Source: Paenibacillus sp.
GTDB taxonomy: Bacteria > Bacillota > Bacilli > Paenibacillales > Paenibacillaceae
DNA: 64,000 nucleotides
NCBI GenBank assembly: GCA_017512705.1
Contig: JAFWEX010000022.1
Coordinates: forward strand, 1 to 64,000
Reading direction: 5' to 3'
The notes below the pieces were generated by a model. The model was not told where the DNA came from. It did no database searches and saw only the letters and a list, made by a program, of their open reading frames with translations. Of this stretch, positions 62,897 through 64,000 are shown piece after piece. Position 1 is the stretch's first letter. Each line of letters begins with the position of its first letter. The translations under genes were made by a program, and so were the position numbers.

Positions 62897-62930
62897 GAAA
62901 GTCCGAATCTATCGGACTTTCTTTTTTTTG
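62897..62930 (+). terminator. Terminator after gpr
   Basis: GAAAGTCCGA and TCGGACTTTC arms with a short loop are followed by TTTTTTTT. Confidence 0.92.
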
Positions 62931-63025
62931 TTCCATTTATCTTTCTACTTCCTGTTCTATCAAATCGCACACGCTCATAGAGTTGAAGTATAAGAGTTGT
63001 TCTGCTAGGGAAGGAGACAGAGGAA

Positions 63026-64000
63026 ATGAACAAGATATTGGCATGGAACATTGGCAAGTGGAGAAAAAGATGTCTGCACGTGCTGGCTATGGGCCGTACG
63101 CTGTTGTTGCTTATGATTATATCCGCCCTCTTCTTTGTTGCACTAGGGCTCGGAGGCATGGCTGAGAAAAAACTTAATAATTCTCCTGTTTCTTCAATGA
63201 AAGGATTTGCAGGTTCGGTCTCTAGTCGCTTCTTTGTAGACATGTTAGGTATGGAGATGCCTCATCTCACCCAGAAGGAACAGAACACGGCTATATCCGG
63301 TGAAAATCTAACTTCTTTTGTATTCCAACTGCTCACGAATGTTAATCCTCAAGACCCCAAAAGTCTAATTGCACGTGAAATGCCAGGAATGGGAGCCAAT
63401 CAACCTGTTCTTCTCCGGCCTGGGTCAGGTAACTCTAAGGCAGAAGCTCCGGAAGATTACCAGCCAGGACCAGGTCTTACGGAGACAGCCTCTTCAGGCG
63501 ATGGTAATCCAGGAAACGGGCTACATGTTCCTCCTGGTCAAGATGATACTGACATTTCCGGAGAAGATGATCCTGAGAAAGGGACAGGAGATGAAGATCC
63601 GCCAGCCAAGGGAAGTGGACAAGATCAGGGGCATCCGGCTGCGACCAAGAAGTCCGTATTCATCTATCACTCCCATCCGCGTGAAGGTTATAACCCGTTA
63701 CTTGGCATTAATAGCGACAATCCTTCTTCGGGGAAGTCCACAGGCAATGTTTTTCAAGTAGGCAGTTATTTATCTGAAAGTTTGGAGAAACTCGGCGTTG
63801 GTGTGGAGCATGCGAAGGAGGACTATCCAACGAAGGTGAAAGATTATAACTGGAACTATTCATATAAATATTCAAGACAGACGGTCAAAGCAGCGCTTGC
63901 CCAAAATGATGAGCTTACCTATTTAATCGATATTCATCGCGACTCTCAGCGACATAAAAAAACGACAACAACCATTGGAGAGCAGAGTTATGCCAAGGTA
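63026..64000 (+). CDS. spoIIP: Stage II sporulation protein P, partial
   Basis: The frame reads 325 codons to the right edge without a stop. SpoIIP is the amidase and endopeptidase of the DMP machine that thins peptidoglycan during engulfment. A transmembrane helix (about residues 24-46, with LLLLMIISALFFVALGLGG) is followed by an extracellular part with a Gly/Pro/Asp-rich linker (about 130-220). The catalytic region has VFIYHSHPREGYNPLLG and YLIDIHRDSQRHKKT, supplying the zinc-binding His residues. AAGGAG and AGAGG precede the ATG at 63026. The last residues lie beyond the window. Confidence 0.93.
   Translation, partial: MNKILAWNIGKWRKRCLHVLAMGRTLLLLMIISALFFVALGLGGMAEKKLNNSPVSSMKGFAGSVSSRFFVDMLGMEMPHLTQKEQNTAISGENLTSFVFQLLTNVNPQDPKSLIAREMPGMGANQPVLLRPGSGNSKAEAPEDYQPGPGLTETASSGDGNPGNGLHVPPGQDDTDISGEDDPEKGTGDEDPPAKGSGQDQGHPAATKKSVFIYHSHPREGYNPLLGINSDNPSSGKSTGNVFQVGSYLSESLEKLGVGVEHAKEDYPTKVKDYNWNYSYKYSRQTVKAALAQNDELTYLIDIHRDSQRHKKTTTTIGEQSYAKV

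Noticed and set aside
1-64000. Insertion sequences, prophage or CRISPR
   Set aside because: No transposase, integrase, phage structural gene, Cas gene or regular repeat-spacer array was seen.

Overview
The window looks like chromosome of an endospore-forming, naturally competent Firmicute, most probably Paenibacillus or a close relative. This is inferred from gene content and order: sigK, spoVAC-AD-AE, gpr and spoIIP for sporulation; comER/comEA-comEB-comEC for DNA uptake; the yqeG-yqeH-aroE-yhbY-nadD-yqeK-rsfS-yqeM block; a leucine T-box upstream of leuS; strong AGGAGG ribosome binding sites and many rho-independent terminators. The AT-rich edges and mixed accessory genes of the left 35 kb contrast with the conserved, densely packed right half.

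Layout. 1-3.6 kb: a partial stalk-domain secreted protein (minus), an uninterrupted sigK with its own SigE/SigK-type promoter, a 53-residue membrane protein, and a CycA/AapA-type amino-acid permease broken by a one-base frameshift. 3.6-9.8 kb: a MarR-controlled alpha/beta hydrolase, a Fur-box-controlled iron(siderophore) ABC uptake system (binding protein divergent from permease and ATPase), a DUF421 membrane protein and an RNase H with an N-terminal hybrid-binding domain. 9.9-14.4 kb: a hydrolase, a kinase with a degenerate glycine loop, an Imm48-like protein, the RNA 2'-phosphotransferase KptA, and a QorB-like quinone reductase with a palindromic operator over its -10 box. 14.8-21 kb: a strong promoter, a 20-codon ORF, an orphan type II thioesterase, an FtsX-type permease with its ATPase, a TetR regulator with a palindromic operator, and an MFS exporter; this is the best candidate for an uncharacterised export or resistance cassette.

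21-27 kb: a carbohydrate ABC importer (binding protein and two permeases, minus) divergent from a YesM/YesN-type two-component system, with two cre-like sites between them. 27-31.7 kb: a YfbR-like HD hydrolase and the nitrite module nirB-nirD-nirC (minus), preceded by an FNR-type box exactly where a class II activator should sit. 31.8-34.5 kb: a YdjM-like membrane protein, a 39-residue membrane peptide, a 106-residue unknown and an M42 aminopeptidase. 34.7-36.9 kb: spoVAC-AD-AE. 37-41.5 kb: a MoxR ATPase, a DUF58 protein and a transmembrane transglutaminase. 41.6-47.8 kb: the yqe housekeeping operon with a CvfB-like S1 protein inserted before yqeM. 47.9-57.1 kb: an APH-like kinase, T-box plus leuS, comER (overlapping the leuS end) and divergent comEA-comEB-comEC. 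57.4-60 kb: an unknown helical protein and an ECF sigma/anti-sigma pair with an ECF-type promoter, inserted between comEC and holA. 60.2-64 kb: holA, rpsT (minus), gpr behind a SigG-type promoter, and spoIIP running off the right edge.

Starts were chosen by Shine-Dalgarno position and family N-termini, so several differ from the longest open frame. No rRNA, tRNA, CRISPR array or intact insertion sequence was seen.
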